Shown in pieces: positions 14,501 through 14,884 of a stretch of DNA of 14,884 bases. The stretch lies in the NCBI GenBank assembly GCA_035652095.1, contig DASREM010000032.1:1-14884 (forward strand). The letters are read 5' to 3'. The notes below the pieces were generated by a model. It ran no database searches and was not told the origin of the DNA. It saw only the letters and a list, made by a program, of their open reading frames with translations. The translations under genes and the position numbers were made by a program. The first letter of the stretch is position 1; the number at the start of each line of letters is the position of its first letter. This DNA comes from DASREM01 sp035652095. GTDB lineage: Bacteria > Acidobacteriota > Terriglobia > Terriglobales > Acidobacteriaceae.

Positions 14501-14679
14501 AGCTTATCTGTGCGCCAAAAGACTACGCCTTCCCCGCCGCGGGTGATGCGCTGGAGATTATTCTTTACGGGAGCGCGGATACGCAGACGAGGGGCGGCAC
14601 TGGCGCCGCCGTGAGAGATGAGAATTCATCGGCGCTCCAAACGGCTCGGCGGCTTGGAATCATTTCCAAGCGCCGCTGA
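14497..14679 (+). pseudogene. qatC: QatC (QueC-like) N-terminal fragment, cut by a junction
   Basis: The frame begins MKLICAPKDYAFPAAGDALE and continues to RGGTGAAVRDE, about 42 residues like the start of QatC proteins, which resemble the 7-cyano-7-deazaguanine synthase QueC. A full protein has several hundred residues including the PP-loop ATPase motif, none of which is present. After about 14622 the frame continues as an unrelated tail (NSSALQTARR...) to a stop at 14679, and another frame takes up an integrase. The start overlaps the QatB-like stop (ATGA). The gene is therefore a remnant. Confidence in the QatC name rests mostly on the QatB-like neighbour and overlap. Confidence 0.6.
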
Positions 14680-14884
14680 CGTGGAACCGCTGCGCATCCG
14701 CTTCATGCAGAGAATCAATCAGGGTCGAAGTGATCCTGATTCGGGCATGACGCTTGCCGAATTCGTCGACAGTTGCTATCTGCCCTGGGTGGAGGCGGAA
14801 CGACGAGCCAGCACCAGCAAGGGTTACCGGGAAATATGGGAGAACCACATGTCCGCACGAATTGGTAAGCTGCGCGTGCGGGAG
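14618..14884 (+). CDS. Tyrosine-recombinase (phage-type integrase), N-terminal part, runs off the window
   Basis: Frame 2 is open from ATG 14618 to the window end. From about 14645 it reads like an integrase N-terminal region: EPLRIRFMQRINQGRSDP, then MTLAEFVDSCYLPWVEAERR, STSKGYREIWENHM. The latter is the SAM-like core-binding domain of site-specific tyrosine recombinases. The catalytic domain (R-H-R-Y) would lie beyond 14884. The usual N-terminal region before EPLR is missing or replaced: only about ten residues separate it from the point where QatC ends, so the 5' end was probably lost at the same junction. ATG 14747 is an alternative start. Confidence 0.75.
   Translation, partial: MRIHRRSKRLGGLESFPSAADVEPLRIRFMQRINQGRSDPDSGMTLAEFVDSCYLPWVEAERRASTSKGYREIWENHMSARIGKLRVRE

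Noticed and set aside
1..14884. CRISPR array, tRNA or rRNA genes
   Set aside because: No regularly spaced repeats of CRISPR type and no tRNA- or rRNA-like sequence were seen on either strand.

Overview
The window looks like an accessory, mobile-element-rich piece of a soil-type bacterial genome, most likely Acidobacteriota. The pointers are an Rhs tip of the kind common in that phylum, a CRTAC1-type FG-GAP/ASPIC protein next to a SCO1-type protein, the 127-aa secreted protein, and moderately high GC. This assignment is inference: there is no rRNA or other phylogenetic marker.

Left part (1-6486) is nested and rearranged insertion sequences around pieces of Rhs genes. An IS3-family element (its 3' end at 1-141) sits inside the istB gene of an IS21-family element (142 to about 2245). 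The IS21 element in turn abuts the C-terminal third of an Rhs protein (2245-3087), exactly before the conserved KERD of the Rhs core. The Rhs tip has a 218-residue hydrophobic tail and is followed 30 bp later by a small multi-pass membrane protein (3118-3582), a candidate toxin tip and immunity pair. A second small Rhs core piece (3692-3769) ends at the matching FTG position. Then come a complete IS3-family element (3809-5372, with imperfect terminal inverted repeats) and a 5'-truncated, frameshifted IS256/mutator-family transposase (5373-6486).

Middle part (6376-9234): a minus-strand operon of a MetE-like zinc methyltransferase (7566-8630), an AhpD-like/carboxymuconolactone decarboxylase-family protein (6941-7510) and a tandem paralogue of it (6376-6927). 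The paralogue lost its C-terminus to the IS256 element. A divergent gene encodes a small exported protein (8851-9234).

Right-middle part (9323-13579): a minus-strand cluster of a PpiC-TPR-FG-GAP/ASPIC secreted protein, a CusF-like/SCO1 fusion and a NarL/LuxR-type response regulator. Together they suggest an exported copper- or redox-linked module.

Right end (13774-14884): remnants of an anti-phage Qat operon. There is a C-terminal part of a QatB-like protein, an ATGA-overlapping start of a QatC (QueC-like) gene cut after about 42 codons, and then, in another frame, the N-terminal part of a tyrosine integrase running off the window. A short unrecognised minus-strand ORF (13774-13938) touches the QatB junction. 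Overall the window is a collection of degraded genome-conflict genes (Rhs, Qat) and mobile elements flanking an apparently intact block of metabolic and exported-protein genes.
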